Shown here: in pieces, positions 9,356 through 17,690 of the stretch
How positions within the stretch are numbered: position 1 is the first letter of the stretch
Layout: the number at the start of each line of letters is the position of its first letter
NCBI GenBank assembly: GCA_905235445.1
Contig: CAJOLJ010000002.1
Location: 1 to 64,000, forward strand
Reading direction: 5' to 3'
From: an uncultured Bacteroidales bacterium
GTDB lineage: Bacteria > Bacteroidota > Bacteroidia > Bacteroidales > UBA932
Length of the DNA: 64,000 nt
Made by a program: the position numbers and the translations under genes
Notes under the pieces: model-generated
Database searches by the model: none
What the model was told of the DNA's origin: nothing
The model's input: the letters and a program-made list of their open reading frames with translations, nothing else

Positions 9356-10126
9356 ATGCCCCAGTTCATAGACACGCATACGCATTTTTACGACAAAGCC
9401 TTCAGCGGCGAGGAGGACCTCGTCATAGGAAGGAGCCTGGAGGCCGGTGTGTACAAGATGATCCTGCCCGACGTGGACAGCAGGGAGAGGGACGACATGT
9501 TCAGTCTCGCTGCCGCTTACCCAGGGGTCCTGTACTGCATGCTGGGACTGTATCCCGGGTCAGTGGAGGAGAACTGGATGGATGAAATCGAATTGATGCT
9601 CCCCTACAGGGAGAGAGGGATAGTGGCAGTCGGGGAAATCGGACTCGACTACCACTACAGCCCCCTCACCGCACCCCTCCAGAAAGAGGCCCTCCGCTAC
9701 CAGTTCGAACTTGCGGCGAAGTGGGACCTTCCTGTGAACATCCACCTGCGGGATGCCACAGCGGACTTCATAGAGGTCCTGAGGGAATGCTCCCACCTGG
9801 GGCTCAGGGGGAACCTGCATGCCTTCAGCGGAAGCTACGAAACCTTCCGGGAGGTCCAGAAATATGGCGACTGGTCTGTAGGGATCGGCGGAGTGCTTAC
9901 ATTCAAGAAATCCCGTCTCCCGGAGGTGGTGGAAAAAATACCGCTGGAAAAGATCCTGCTGGAAACCGACTCCCCGTACCTCACCCCAGCCCCCTACAGG
10001 GGCAAGCGCAACGACAGTTCCTACATACCTGTGATTGCCGCAAAAATAGCTGATATAAAGGGCATTGACATAGAGGAAGTGGCACAGGTCACAACCAGGA
10101 ACGCCCAACTTCTCTTTGGCATCTGA
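9356..10126 (+). CDS. tatD: TatD-family metal-dependent hydrolase
   Basis: A 256-residue member of the TatD family (metal-dependent DNases and related hydrolases of the amidohydrolase superfamily). The metal ligands are present in order: FIDTHTHFYD near the start, GEIGLDYHY around residue 95, HLRDATADF around residue 130, HAFSG around residue 157, and LLETDSPYLTP around residue 203. The length is normal. The ATG at 9356 gives the expected N-terminus. It precedes the asparaginase gene by 54 bases and may share a transcript with it. Confidence 0.9.
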   Translation: MPQFIDTHTHFYDKAFSGEEDLVIGRSLEAGVYKMILPDVDSRERDDMFSLAAAYPGVLYCMLGLYPGSVEENWMDEIELMLPYRERGIVAVGEIGLDYHYSPLTAPLQKEALRYQFELAAKWDLPVNIHLRDATADFIEVLRECSHLGLRGNLHAFSGSYETFREVQKYGDWSVGIGGVLTFKKSRLPEVVEKIPLEKILLETDSPYLTPAPYRGKRNDSSYIPVIAAKIADIKGIDIEEVAQVTTRNAQLLFGI

Positions 10127-10180
10127 CCTTTTACCCATCACACAGAACCGACAGACCGTCCGCACATAAACGCACCGCAA

Positions 10181-11239
10181 ATGGACCCAAACAGAAAATC
10201 CTCCCTCCTCATCATCTACACCGGGGGAACCATCGGAATGAAGGAAGATCCCCTGGACCACACGCTTAAGCCCTTCGACTTCAGCCAGATTCTTACGGAG
10301 GTCCCGGAGCTCGGGAAGTTCGCCCTGAAGATTGACTCCATAGCCTTCGACCCGCTGATAGATTCCTCGGACGTGGACCCTGGAATGTGGAAGGAACTGG
10401 CCAGGATCATCCATGACAAGTACGACAACTATGACGGGTTCATCATCCTCCACGGGACTGACACCATGGCCTACTCGGCTTCCGCCCTATCCTTCATGAT
10501 GGACGGACTGAATAAGCCCGTGGTCTTCACGGGAAGCCAGCTTCCCATCGGGGTTGCCCGCACCGACGGCAAGGAGAACCTCATCAGCGCAGCGGAGATT
10601 GCCTCCGCCGTGGACAGGGAGGGCCACCCCAGGGTACCGGAAGTGTGCATCTACTTCGACTCGCTCCTGATGAGGGGCAACAGGGCCGTGAAAGTGAACT
10701 CCGACGAGTTCCGGGCATTCAGCAGCCCGAACCTGCCCCCGCTGGCAATAGCCGGGATAGACATCCGCTACAACGACGAACTCATCCGCAAGCCCCTCGA
10801 CTGGTACGGGACCCCTTCGGTCAACACCACCCTCGACACGAGGGTCAGCATACTCAAGCTTCATCCGGGAATAACCTCCGAACTGGTGGGCCATGTACTG
10901 CTCAGTCCTGGCTCCCGCGCGGTCATTCTTGAAACCTACGGTGCGGGGAACGCCCCGTCCGCAACCTGGTTCCTGGATTTAGTGAGGGAAGCTGTCGCAC
11001 AGGACAAAATCCTTCTGAACGTGACCCAGTGCCTCAGTGGCCGGGTCAACATGGGAATCTACGCCACGGGACGCTCCCTGGAGAGGGCCGGGGTCATAAA
11101 CGGGTATGACATAACCACCGAAGGAGCGCTCGGCAAGCTCTTCCACCTACTTGGCCGCTCCGGGGACCAGGACTGGGTCAAATCCATGCTCCGGCGCAAT
11201 CTCAAAGGTGAAATAACCGTCTTGAAAGACCCCTCCTGA
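10181..11239 (+). CDS. ansA: type I (cytoplasmic) L-asparaginase
   Basis: L-asparaginase hydrolyses asparagine to aspartate and ammonia. The 352-residue protein has no signal peptide, which fits the cytoplasmic type I enzyme. The first active-site threonine lies in LLIIYTGGTIGM (residues 8-19) and the second in ILHGTDTMAYSASALSFM (about residues 89-106). TGSQLPIG and GRVNMGIYATGR are further family landmarks. It follows tatD by 54 bases. Nothing looks broken or unusual. Confidence 0.92.
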   Translation: MDPNRKSSLLIIYTGGTIGMKEDPLDHTLKPFDFSQILTEVPELGKFALKIDSIAFDPLIDSSDVDPGMWKELARIIHDKYDNYDGFIILHGTDTMAYSASALSFMMDGLNKPVVFTGSQLPIGVARTDGKENLISAAEIASAVDREGHPRVPEVCIYFDSLLMRGNRAVKVNSDEFRAFSSPNLPPLAIAGIDIRYNDELIRKPLDWYGTPSVNTTLDTRVSILKLHPGITSELVGHVLLSPGSRAVILETYGAGNAPSATWFLDLVREAVAQDKILLNVTQCLSGRVNMGIYATGRSLERAGVINGYDITTEGALGKLFHLLGRSGDQDWVKSMLRRNLKGEITVLKDPS

Positions 11240-11283
11240 CCAACCTTGGGATTGTTTAAAAAGGGAAAAACTACCCTAATTTA

Positions 11284-11312
11284 TTGCCGAATGGAATTTA
11301 TTTGCTAAATTG
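11284..11312 (+). promoter_or_regulatory. possible promoter of the exbB operon
   Basis: TTG at 11284-11286 is followed after 19 bases by TAAATTG at 11306-11312, one T short of the TAnnTTTG consensus. TTTATTTG at 11297-11304 is an alternative -7 box with one mismatch. Either would give a leader of about 100 bases before exbB. Confidence 0.4.
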
Positions 11313-11314
11313 CA

Positions 11315-11347
11315 CCCACTTTTGTGGGCAGGGCTGCGTTCTGCCCC
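11315..11347 (+). promoter_or_regulatory. structured 5' leader of the exbB operon
   Basis: Two overlapping stems can form in the presumed leader: CCCAC-TTTT-GTGGG at 11315-11328 and GGGCAG with CTGCCC at 11326-11346. They share the bases GGG at 11326-11328, so they exclude each other. This could be an RNA switch, or simply transcript stabilisation or a terminator of ansA without a T run. Confidence 0.35.
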
Positions 11348-11415
11348 GTAAGGTCCGGAAACAATAACTAAAAAATCATAATACACTTAATTATTTCAAA
11401 CTCACAAAAACTATT

Positions 11416-12183
11416 ATGAAAAAGTTTTTCATGTTTTTGGCAGTAGTCGGCATCATGGCCGCATCTGCAAGTATCGCAGCAGCTCAGGAGGGTTCCGCAC
11501 CTTCCACTGAGATGGACGCAGCAGCCCTTCTCAAGGGAACAGGCGAGGAAGTTCCTCTGCACCAGGCCCTCAAGACCAAATTCATTGAGGGTGGTGCCGG
11601 CTTCATGTCCCTCATCATCATCTGCCTTATCATAGGTCTTGCCCTTTGTATCGAGAGGATTCTTTACCTGTCTTTCGCAAAGACGAACACGAAGAAGTTG
11701 CTAGCCGCTGTCGAGAAAGCTCTTGAAGAAGGTGGCGTAGAGAAGGCAAAAGATGTTTGCCGCAATGCCCGCGGTCCTGTTGCCAGCATCTTCTATCAGG
11801 GACTCCTTCACTATGACCAGGGTGTTGACACCGTCGAGAAGACCATCGTCTCCTACGGATCTGTCCAGATGAGCAACCTCGAGAACGGACTTTCCTGGAT
11901 CTCCCTGTTCATCGCCATCGCTCCTTCACTCGGATTCCTCGGAACGGTTATCGGTATGATCCAGGCATTCGATGCTATCCAGGCAGCAGGTGATATCTCC
12001 CCGAACGTTGTTGCAGGAGGTATGAAGGTCGCCCTCATCACCACCGTTGCAGGTCTCATCGTTGCTATGATTCTGCAGGTGTTCTACAACTACATTCTCG
12101 CCAAGATCGACAGCATCTCCATCGACATGGAAGACTCTTCCATCTCCCTGGTTGACCTGATCACCAAATACAACAAGAAGTAA
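11416..12183 (+). CDS. exbB: ExbB/TolQ/MotA-family proton channel subunit
   Basis: ExbB-type proteins form the pentameric inner-membrane channel that, with ExbD, uses the proton gradient to energise TonB. The 255-residue product begins with a signal-like segment and an N-terminal extension, followed by a first membrane helix (GFMSLIIICLIIGLALCIERILYL, about residues 60-83), a cytoplasmic loop, and two more helices around LSWISLFIAIAPSLGFLGTVIGM and VALITTVAGLIVAMILQVFYNYI, the family's conserved part. Codon use is less G+C-rich than that of its neighbours, as expected for a highly expressed gene. It heads a four-gene operon with a small membrane protein and two ExbD proteins. Confidence 0.92.
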   Translation: MKKFFMFLAVVGIMAASASIAAAQEGSAPSTEMDAAALLKGTGEEVPLHQALKTKFIEGGAGFMSLIIICLIIGLALCIERILYLSFAKTNTKKLLAAVEKALEEGGVEKAKDVCRNARGPVASIFYQGLLHYDQGVDTVEKTIVSYGSVQMSNLENGLSWISLFIAIAPSLGFLGTVIGMIQAFDAIQAAGDISPNVVAGGMKVALITTVAGLIVAMILQVFYNYILAKIDSISIDMEDSSISLVDLITKYNKK

Positions 12184-12206
12184 TCCCCCTATTCCCCTTT
12201 TGAATT

Positions 12207-12650
12207 ATGAACATCAACAAAATAATCAAATGGGTCATGTGGGTGCTGATCATCGTCAGCGTCGGAGTTCTTGTTTGGGGATTCGTGAAGGGATATCCTG
12301 ACACAGTCGCACAGGACAACGGCACAGTCGATGCTCTGCTCTATTGGGGCTATGCGATGCTCGGCATTGCGCTCTGCGCAGTGATTGTCGTGGGTCTCAT
12401 TATCGCAGCAGTCAATGACCCGAAGAGTCTGATCAAACTTGGTATCGGACTCGTTGCGATAGCGGCGGTTTGCTTCGTTGTATACCTAGTCTCTGCAGGT
12501 GCACCTGCAGTCGGACTCACTGTCGAGCAGCCCAGCGTTAGCACACTGAAACTCACCGACACGGTTCTGAATCTCACATATCTATCCGGAGGCCTGGCAA
12601 TCCTTGCCATCATCTTCGGCGAAATATTGGGAACTATCCGCAATAAATAA
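12207..12650 (+). CDS. small four-helix membrane protein of the ExbB-ExbD operon
   Basis: A 147-residue protein with four predicted membrane helices: WVMWVLIIVSVGVLVWGFV, YWGYAMLGIALCAVIVVGLII, LIKLGIGLVAIAAVCFVVYL and LTYLSGGLAILAIIFGEIL. It has no recognised catalytic motif. A small hydrophobic protein between exbB and two exbD genes is a recurring arrangement in Bacteroidales. It is 23 bases after exbB and 14 bases before the first exbD. It presumably belongs to, or assists assembly of, the energising complex; this is inferred from position only. Confidence 0.8.
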   Translation: MNINKIIKWVMWVLIIVSVGVLVWGFVKGYPDTVAQDNGTVDALLYWGYAMLGIALCAVIVVGLIIAAVNDPKSLIKLGIGLVAIAAVCFVVYLVSAGAPAVGLTVEQPSVSTLKLTDTVLNLTYLSGGLAILAIIFGEILGTIRNK

Positions 12651-12664
12651 TAACATCGAAGGCC

Positions 12665-13240
12665 ATGGCAAAGAAAACACCTGCTTTAAATACTAGCTCG
12701 ACGGCCGACATAGCATTCCTGTTGCTGTGCTACTTCCTCATGACAACTACCATGGGGTCACAGACAGGTCTGCAGCGTCGTCTGCCGCCTATGCCTGATA
12801 AAAATCAGCAGATACAGGATCAGAAGATCAATCGTCGTAACATCATCGTTGTGAGGATTAATTCTGCTGACCGCCTTCTTGCCGGAAGTGAGCCAATCGA
12901 AGTCAGCCAGCTTAAGGACAGAATCAAGGAATTCCTTTCCAACCCCACGGACGACCCGAACCTTCCCGAGAAGAAACCTACCGAAATCGAAGGTCTCGGT
13001 TCATATCCCGTTTCCCAGGGCGTCATTTCCCTGCAGAACGACCGCGGTACATCGTACAGGGCCTACATGGCAGTTCAGAATGAGCTTGTGAAAGCCATCA
13101 ACGAACTCCGTGACGACTTCTCCCGTGCGAAGTATGGAAAGCCTTTCAACAACCTTTCTGAGGATGAGCAGGATATCGTAAAGAAAGCCATTCCCCAGAA
13201 CATCTCCGAGGCTGAGCCTAAGGATGTCGCCAAACGTTAA
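12665..13240 (+). CDS. exbD: ExbD/TolR-family protein, first copy
   Basis: A 191-residue ExbD/TolR homologue. The N-terminus has the hallmark short cytoplasmic tail followed by one membrane helix with an aspartate at its start (STADIAFLLLCYFLMTTTMGS), the residue that in this family lines the proton path. The periplasmic part is longer than in a typical ExbD (about 140 residues) and includes a charged C-terminal segment. It overlaps no neighbour, lying 14 bases after the small membrane protein and 17 bases before the second exbD. Two different ExbD subunits next to one ExbB is usual in Bacteroidota. Confidence 0.9.
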   Translation: MAKKTPALNTSSTADIAFLLLCYFLMTTTMGSQTGLQRRLPPMPDKNQQIQDQKINRRNIIVVRINSADRLLAGSEPIEVSQLKDRIKEFLSNPTDDPNLPEKKPTEIEGLGSYPVSQGVISLQNDRGTSYRAYMAVQNELVKAINELRDDFSRAKYGKPFNNLSEDEQDIVKKAIPQNISEAEPKDVAKR

Positions 13241-13257
13241 TAAAGGAGGATAAGAAA

Positions 13258-13725
13258 ATGTCAAAATTCGGAGGATCAAACAATAAGAAAGAGGTTCCTG
13301 GAATTACTTCAGGTTCCCTGTCCGATATCGTGTTCATGCTCTTGTTCTTCTTCATGGTGACAACCCAGATGCGTGAGACTGAGAACAAGGTGCTCGTTAA
13401 ACTACCGGAAGCATCCGAGGTCGTGAAGCTCGAAAGGAAGGACCTTTCAAACTACATCAACATCGGTCCCCCTACCCGTGCCTACCAGGCCCAGTACGGT
13501 ACCGATGCCCGTATCCAGCTGAACGACTCCTTCAAGACTGTGGATGACATTCGTGACTTCATCGCCGCTGAGCGTGACGCTATGAGCGAGGGTGACCGTC
13601 AGTTCATGACCACAGTTATCCGCGCCGACCAGGATGTCAGAATGGGTATTGTTACTGATGTCAAGCAGGAGCTCAGACGTTGCTCCGCGCTTAAGATCAT
13701 GTACATGGCCAGAAGGGCCGAGTAA
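13258..13725 (+). CDS. exbD: ExbD/TolR-family protein, second copy
   Basis: A 155-residue ExbD/TolR homologue with the conserved membrane segment GSLSDIVFMLLFFFMVTTQMRE at about residues 19-40, again starting with the functional aspartate. The periplasmic domain ends in VKQELRRCSALKIMYMARR, close to the standard ExbD C-terminus. It is the last gene of the operon and is followed 29 bases later by a strong terminator. Confidence 0.92.
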   Translation: MSKFGGSNNKKEVPGITSGSLSDIVFMLLFFFMVTTQMRETENKVLVKLPEASEVVKLERKDLSNYINIGPPTRAYQAQYGTDARIQLNDSFKTVDDIRDFIAAERDAMSEGDRQFMTTVIRADQDVRMGIVTDVKQELRRCSALKIMYMARRAE

Positions 13726-13754
13726 AAATTCACCCTTATTGGCAACTTAAGTTT

Positions 13755-13797
13755 GAGGCGGTTACGACCCAGCGGTCGTAGCCGTCCTCTTTTTTTT
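13755..13797 (+). terminator. strong intrinsic terminator of the exbB-exbD operon
   Basis: A long stem (GAGGCGGTTACGACC with GGTCGTAGCCGTCCTC, one bulge) with a short CAGC loop is followed by eight T residues. Confidence 0.9.
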
Positions 13798-13842
13798 ATC
13801 CATCCAGTAGGGGGACCCTTTCTGTTGGCTGCGGCTGGGAAT

Positions 13843-13882
13843 AAAAAAAGAGGAGGGCCCCATACGGAGCCCCCTGGAAAGG
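13843..13882 (-). terminator. terminator of the minus-strand TonB-domain gene
   Basis: Read on the minus strand, a GC-rich imperfect hairpin (AGGGGGCTCC with GGGGCCCT) is followed by CCTCTTTTTTT. It lies just after the stop at 13904. Confidence 0.55.
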
Positions 13883-13903
13883 TGAAATTTCAGAAAGAAT
13901 CCC

Positions 13904-15001
13904 CTACGGCTTCACCGTCACAGGGAAAGAGCTGACCTTTGTCCTTACGGGCGCTCCATCCTTGAAACCGGGGCTCCACAGAGACTTTGCGGTACCAAGG
14001 ATATAGAGGGCGTAGGAGTCCAGCTGGGGGTTGGGGGACCTTACTATCTTTACGTCCTCGATACTGCCGTCGGTACCGATGACAAAATCCACGAGAACCC
14101 TTCCTTGGACAACATTCCCGTCCGGGTAATAGACTCCGATCCTGTCAACCTCCTTCCTGAACTCCTCCAAGGCAGCGGTGCCGGAGGTTTCCCCGAACAT
14201 GGGTTTCTGGAAATCGGTATCAGTATAACTGACCAGCGGTATCATGGACTCATAGTCTGCCATGTCCGCATCCTTGTACGTGAAGAACTGGTTCGTGTGG
14301 TACTGCGGGTCGGTTTGATGGATAACGCCCCTGATGGGGGAAGCGGAAGGGCCGTACACAGGAGCCTCCGGATAAACGGTTGCTTCGAAGAGATTGTACA
14401 GGTCGAATACAGGGGTGCTCTCCTTTACATCAAGGACGACCATGTCCCTTCCTGGCTTGAAATAATTGTCCCTGACGACACTCACCGCTGTGGTGGGGTC
14501 GCAGGCTATCAGCTCACCCTTGTCATTCCTATACACGAACTGGTGACTCCCGTCATTTGTGATGACCCCCGTGAATATGACCCCTGTCTTATTCTCGAAG
14601 AAAGGTTGGTAGTTCCAGGGCTCGTCGACGAGGTTCCAGAAGCGGTGGGTTCCCGTAAGAAAGCTCTCGGAGGTGCGCTCAGCATTTCTGACCGTACTTA
14701 CCAGAATGTCCCTGGTATCGAAAGCATTCCGTGCGTTGCAGACAAACTCCCACATGGCACCGAATGTAGTATCCCTGTCCAGATAAACGAATACAAGGTT
14801 GACACCTTCCTTATAGCGGTCGCCGATTTCCTTGAGGGAGTCCTGGTCATAGACCGGCTGGTTGGGAAGGCCCGCTTCCGGGGCAATGAGATAAGGCTGG
14901 TCGCCTGAGAACTGGAAAGCGAGCACCTTAGCTGAGAGTCGCCCAGGGAGCAATGAGCCAAGAAGAGCCATTGCCAGAAAAAAGAATAGTTGTTTTCTCA
15001 T
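13904..15001 (-). CDS. exported protein with C-terminal TonB domain
   Basis: A 365-residue protein with a signal peptide (LFFFLAMALLGSLLPGRLSA). The last 95 residues match a TonB C-terminal domain: VQGRVLVDFVIGTDGSIEDV, then KIVRSPNPQLDSYAL and SLWSPGFKDGAPVRTKVS. The first 260 residues are not recognised. Because it has a cleavable signal and no membrane anchor, it is unlikely to be a classical energy transducer; TonB C-terminal domains on such proteins usually serve as binding modules. It is a single gene, with the convergent exbD terminator on one side and a long leader region on the other. Confidence 0.8.
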   Translation of the reverse strand: MRKQLFFFLAMALLGSLLPGRLSAKVLAFQFSGDQPYLIAPEAGLPNQPVYDQDSLKEIGDRYKEGVNLVFVYLDRDTTFGAMWEFVCNARNAFDTRDILVSTVRNAERTSESFLTGTHRFWNLVDEPWNYQPFFENKTGVIFTGVITNDGSHQFVYRNDKGELIACDPTTAVSVVRDNYFKPGRDMVVLDVKESTPVFDLYNLFEATVYPEAPVYGPSASPIRGVIHQTDPQYHTNQFFTYKDADMADYESMIPLVSYTDTDFQKPMFGETSGTAALEEFRKEVDRIGVYYPDGNVVQGRVLVDFVIGTDGSIEDVKIVRSPNPQLDSYALYILGTAKSLWSPGFKDGAPVRTKVSSFPVTVKP

Positions 15002-15475
15002 AATTATAATTAATTGTTGTTAAGTCTTAACTGTAAATGAGGGCATAAAGCCTCAATTGAGGGCATCCGCCCTCAGAGGGAGCCCTCGAGCAGTCAAAAA
15101 TGCTGCAAAGGGATAATACCGCATCATTAGGAGGTTAGCCTCTATACATGTTTCTCATCAAATTCAATACCACTTCGCAGCTTCTCAATATAAAAAGCCC
15201 ACATTAAGAGGACATGGCAATGAGCGTAAGGGGGCTTTCGTGAAAAAAGGAAATCCTCCTGAGGATCTTTAATGAATTGATAAATCCTTTTAGCACAAAG
15301 AATTATCTTAAACTCGGGGAATTATTGAACATTAATTATAAATTTGCAGGTCTTTAAAAAGGCACCCACTTCACTTCCCGAATCATACTGTAACACTTAC
15401 AGGACAGTTATGAAAGTGAAGACTTTTTTATTCGGGCACCGGAATAATTATACAACTAAACATACTTTTGGACAT
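15002..15475. other. non-coding region between divergent genes
   Basis: This 474-base stretch lies between the TonB-domain gene (minus) and the DUF4954 gene (plus). I see no credible gene. It is AT-rich in places, and around 15046-15085 it contains several GAGGGC/GCCCTC inverted repeats that could form hairpins. It must hold the promoters of both flanking genes. Confidence 0.5.
15339..15346 (+). promoter_or_regulatory. -7 box upstream of the DUF4954 gene
   Basis: TAAATTTG followed by C is a perfect TAnnTTTG box 129 bases before the ATG at 15476. A second perfect match, TACTTTTG at 15463-15470, is too close to the ATG to make a normal leader. No clear -33 TTTG is present for either. Confidence 0.5.
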
Positions 15476-17464
15476 ATGGAATACAGAAACCTTACTCCTG
15501 CTGAAGTAAGCGCTCTTCAGAAGAGCGGATGCATCTGCGACGATTGGTCAAAGGTCCTTGTGAATTGGGGTGATGAGAGCTGGACCGACAGGATTGTCAA
15601 CGTGACATTCTCGGGCGACGTGAAACTGGGCTCCTTCGAAGGCTCCCAGGACCTCGGCAGCGGAGTTTGCCTGCGCAACGGAATCCGCAATGTTTTCCTT
15701 CACAACGTGGAAATAGGAGACAGGGTGCTGCTTCGCAAAAGTGGGGAATACATAGCCAATTACATAATAGGCAGCGATACACTCATCGACAACGTGGACC
15801 TTCTGAGCGTCAACGGTGAGTCCTCCTTCGGAAACGGGGTGGAAGTATCGGTGCTCAATGAGACCGGAGGAAGGGAAGTGGTCATTACCGAAAGGCTGTC
15901 CGCCCACCTGGCCTACATCATGGCGATGTACCGTCACCACAGGGAGCTGCACGGAAGGCTCTCCGAGATTTCAAAGGAGTATGCCAAGAAGAAGACCTCC
16001 CCGGTCGGAAGGATAGGCTCCCATGTCCAGATACGCAACTGCGGTTCCCTGACGGATATCTGTGTCGGCGACTACGCCAACATAGTCGGTGCCAGGAAAC
16101 TCCACAACGGGACCATCGTTTCCAACCAGTACGCCCCCGTCACCGTAGGAAGTGGCGTCATCGCGGATGATTTCATTTTCTGCTCCGGTTCCAAGATCGA
16201 GGACAATGCCATGCTCACCCGCTGTTTCGTGGGACAGGCCTGCAAACTTGGCCATGGCTACTCCGCCTCTGACTCCCTGTTCTTCAGCAACTGCCAGGGG
16301 GAGAACGGAGAGGCCTGCGCCATCTTCGCAGGTCCCTTCACAGTGACCCACCACAAGTCCACCCTGCTCATAGCCGGCATGTTCTCCTTCATGAACGCAG
16401 GTTCCGGCTCGAACCAGAGCAACCACATGTACAAGCTCGGCCCCATCCACCAGGGTGTCCTGGAGAGGGGGGCCAAGACTGCGTCGGACTCCTACGTGCT
16501 GTGGCCTTCCAGGGTGGGGGCTTTCTCCCTTGTCATGGGTCGTCACGTCACTCATTCCGATACCACGAACCTCCCCTTCTCCTACCTGATCGAGAAGAAC
16601 AACACGACTTTCCTGGTGCCGGGCGTGAACCTTCGCAGCGTCGGTACCATACGCGATGCCCAGAAATGGCCCCGCAGGGATGCACGCAAGGATCCTGACC
16701 GCCTGGACATGATAAACTACAACCTCCTGAGCCCCTACACCATCCAGAAGATGCTGAAGGGCCTCAAGACCCTGGACAACCTCCGTTACGCCTCCGGCGA
16801 ACTCTCCGACGTCTACTCCTTCCACAGCACCAAGATAACGAACTCAGCCCTCACAAAGGGCATCGGGTTCTACAACACGGGTATCCGCAAGTTCCTGGGA
16901 AACTCCATCATCAAGAGACTCGAGAACCTTCCTGTCAATGCCAGCGACGAGGAGCTTCGCGCAGCGCTGGTTCCCGACACCCCGATAGGACTCGGACTGT
17001 GGGCGGACATCAGCGGCCTGATAGCCCCCAAGAGCGAAATCGACGCTCTTCTCGAAAGGATCGAGAAAGGGGAAATCAGCGACATCGACCTCATAAACGC
17101 AGAGTTCCGCAGGATGCACGAGAACTACTACACCTACGAGTGGACCTGGGCTTATGACAAGATTTCCGAGTACTTCGGCATCGACATGGCAACCATCACC
17201 AAGGAACAGGTGATCTCCATCGTGAAATGCTGGAAGGAAGCAGTGATTGGCCTCGACAAGATGATCTACGAGGATGCAAGAAAAGAGTTCTCCCTTTCCG
17301 CCATGACCGGCTTCGGTGCAGACGGCGCCAAGACCGAGAAGGAGCAGGACTTCGAGCAGGTCCGGGGAGATTTCGAGGGGAACCCCTTCGTCAACGCAGT
17401 CCTGGATCACATCGAGAAGAAGTCCGCCCTCGGTGACGAACTTATCGATAGGCTTTCAAAATAA
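15476..17464 (+). CDS. DUF4954-family protein with left-handed beta-helix repeats
   Basis: A 662-residue protein; MEYRNLTPAEVSALQKSGC fits the family start better than the TTG at 15344, which would add 44 residues of non-family sequence. The middle (about residues 60-400) shows hexapeptide-type turns such as GSHVQIRNCGSLTDICVGDY and GSGVIADDFIFCSGSKIEDN, as in sugar-nucleotide acyl- and nucleotidyl-transferases of the GlmU type. Other landmarks are GPFTVTHHKSTLLIAGMFSF and HVTHSDTTNLPFSYLIE. DUF4954 proteins are common single-copy cytoplasmic proteins of Bacteroidales; the reaction is not known, though a nucleotide-sugar role is often suspected. It is followed by asnS after 226 bases with its own promoter. 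Confidence 0.88.
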   Translation: MEYRNLTPAEVSALQKSGCICDDWSKVLVNWGDESWTDRIVNVTFSGDVKLGSFEGSQDLGSGVCLRNGIRNVFLHNVEIGDRVLLRKSGEYIANYIIGSDTLIDNVDLLSVNGESSFGNGVEVSVLNETGGREVVITERLSAHLAYIMAMYRHHRELHGRLSEISKEYAKKKTSPVGRIGSHVQIRNCGSLTDICVGDYANIVGARKLHNGTIVSNQYAPVTVGSGVIADDFIFCSGSKIEDNAMLTRCFVGQACKLGHGYSASDSLFFSNCQGENGEACAIFAGPFTVTHHKSTLLIAGMFSFMNAGSGSNQSNHMYKLGPIHQGVLERGAKTASDSYVLWPSRVGAFSLVMGRHVTHSDTTNLPFSYLIEKNNTTFLVPGVNLRSVGTIRDAQKWPRRDARKDPDRLDMINYNLLSPYTIQKMLKGLKTLDNLRYASGELSDVYSFHSTKITNSALTKGIGFYNTGIRKFLGNSIIKRLENLPVNASDEELRAALVPDTPIGLGLWADISGLIAPKSEIDALLERIEKGEISDIDLINAEFRRMHENYYTYEWTWAYDKISEYFGIDMATITKEQVISIVKCWKEAVIGLDKMIYEDARKEFSLSAMTGFGADGAKTEKEQDFEQVRGDFEGNPFVNAVLDHIEKKSALGDELIDRLSK

Positions 17465-17597
17465 TCTATCATTCATTTGCTTATGCTTATTTTGCCTTGC
17501 CGGGGCATCCTCTGTAGTGGGAAAGACCGTGGCAAGGCTCTTTTCATATTCGTTAATTTACAGGTTTGGCATTGAACGGTTTTTCGCTCGAATTGAG

Positions 17598-17605
17598 TAT
17601 CTTTG
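17598..17605 (+). promoter_or_regulatory. -7 box of asnS
   Basis: TATCTTTG followed by C matches TAnnTTTG and lies 85 bases before the asnS ATG. ATTG at 17571-17574 is 23 bases upstream and TTTG at 17565-17568 is 29 bases upstream, so the -33 element is imperfectly spaced. Confidence 0.55.
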
Positions 17606-17690
17606 CCAAGTTTAAGCTAAAGGTACCGTAGTGACCACCCCTCACACAGGTCACGGCAAGGGCCGTTGTTACAAAATATATCCCTTTTTC

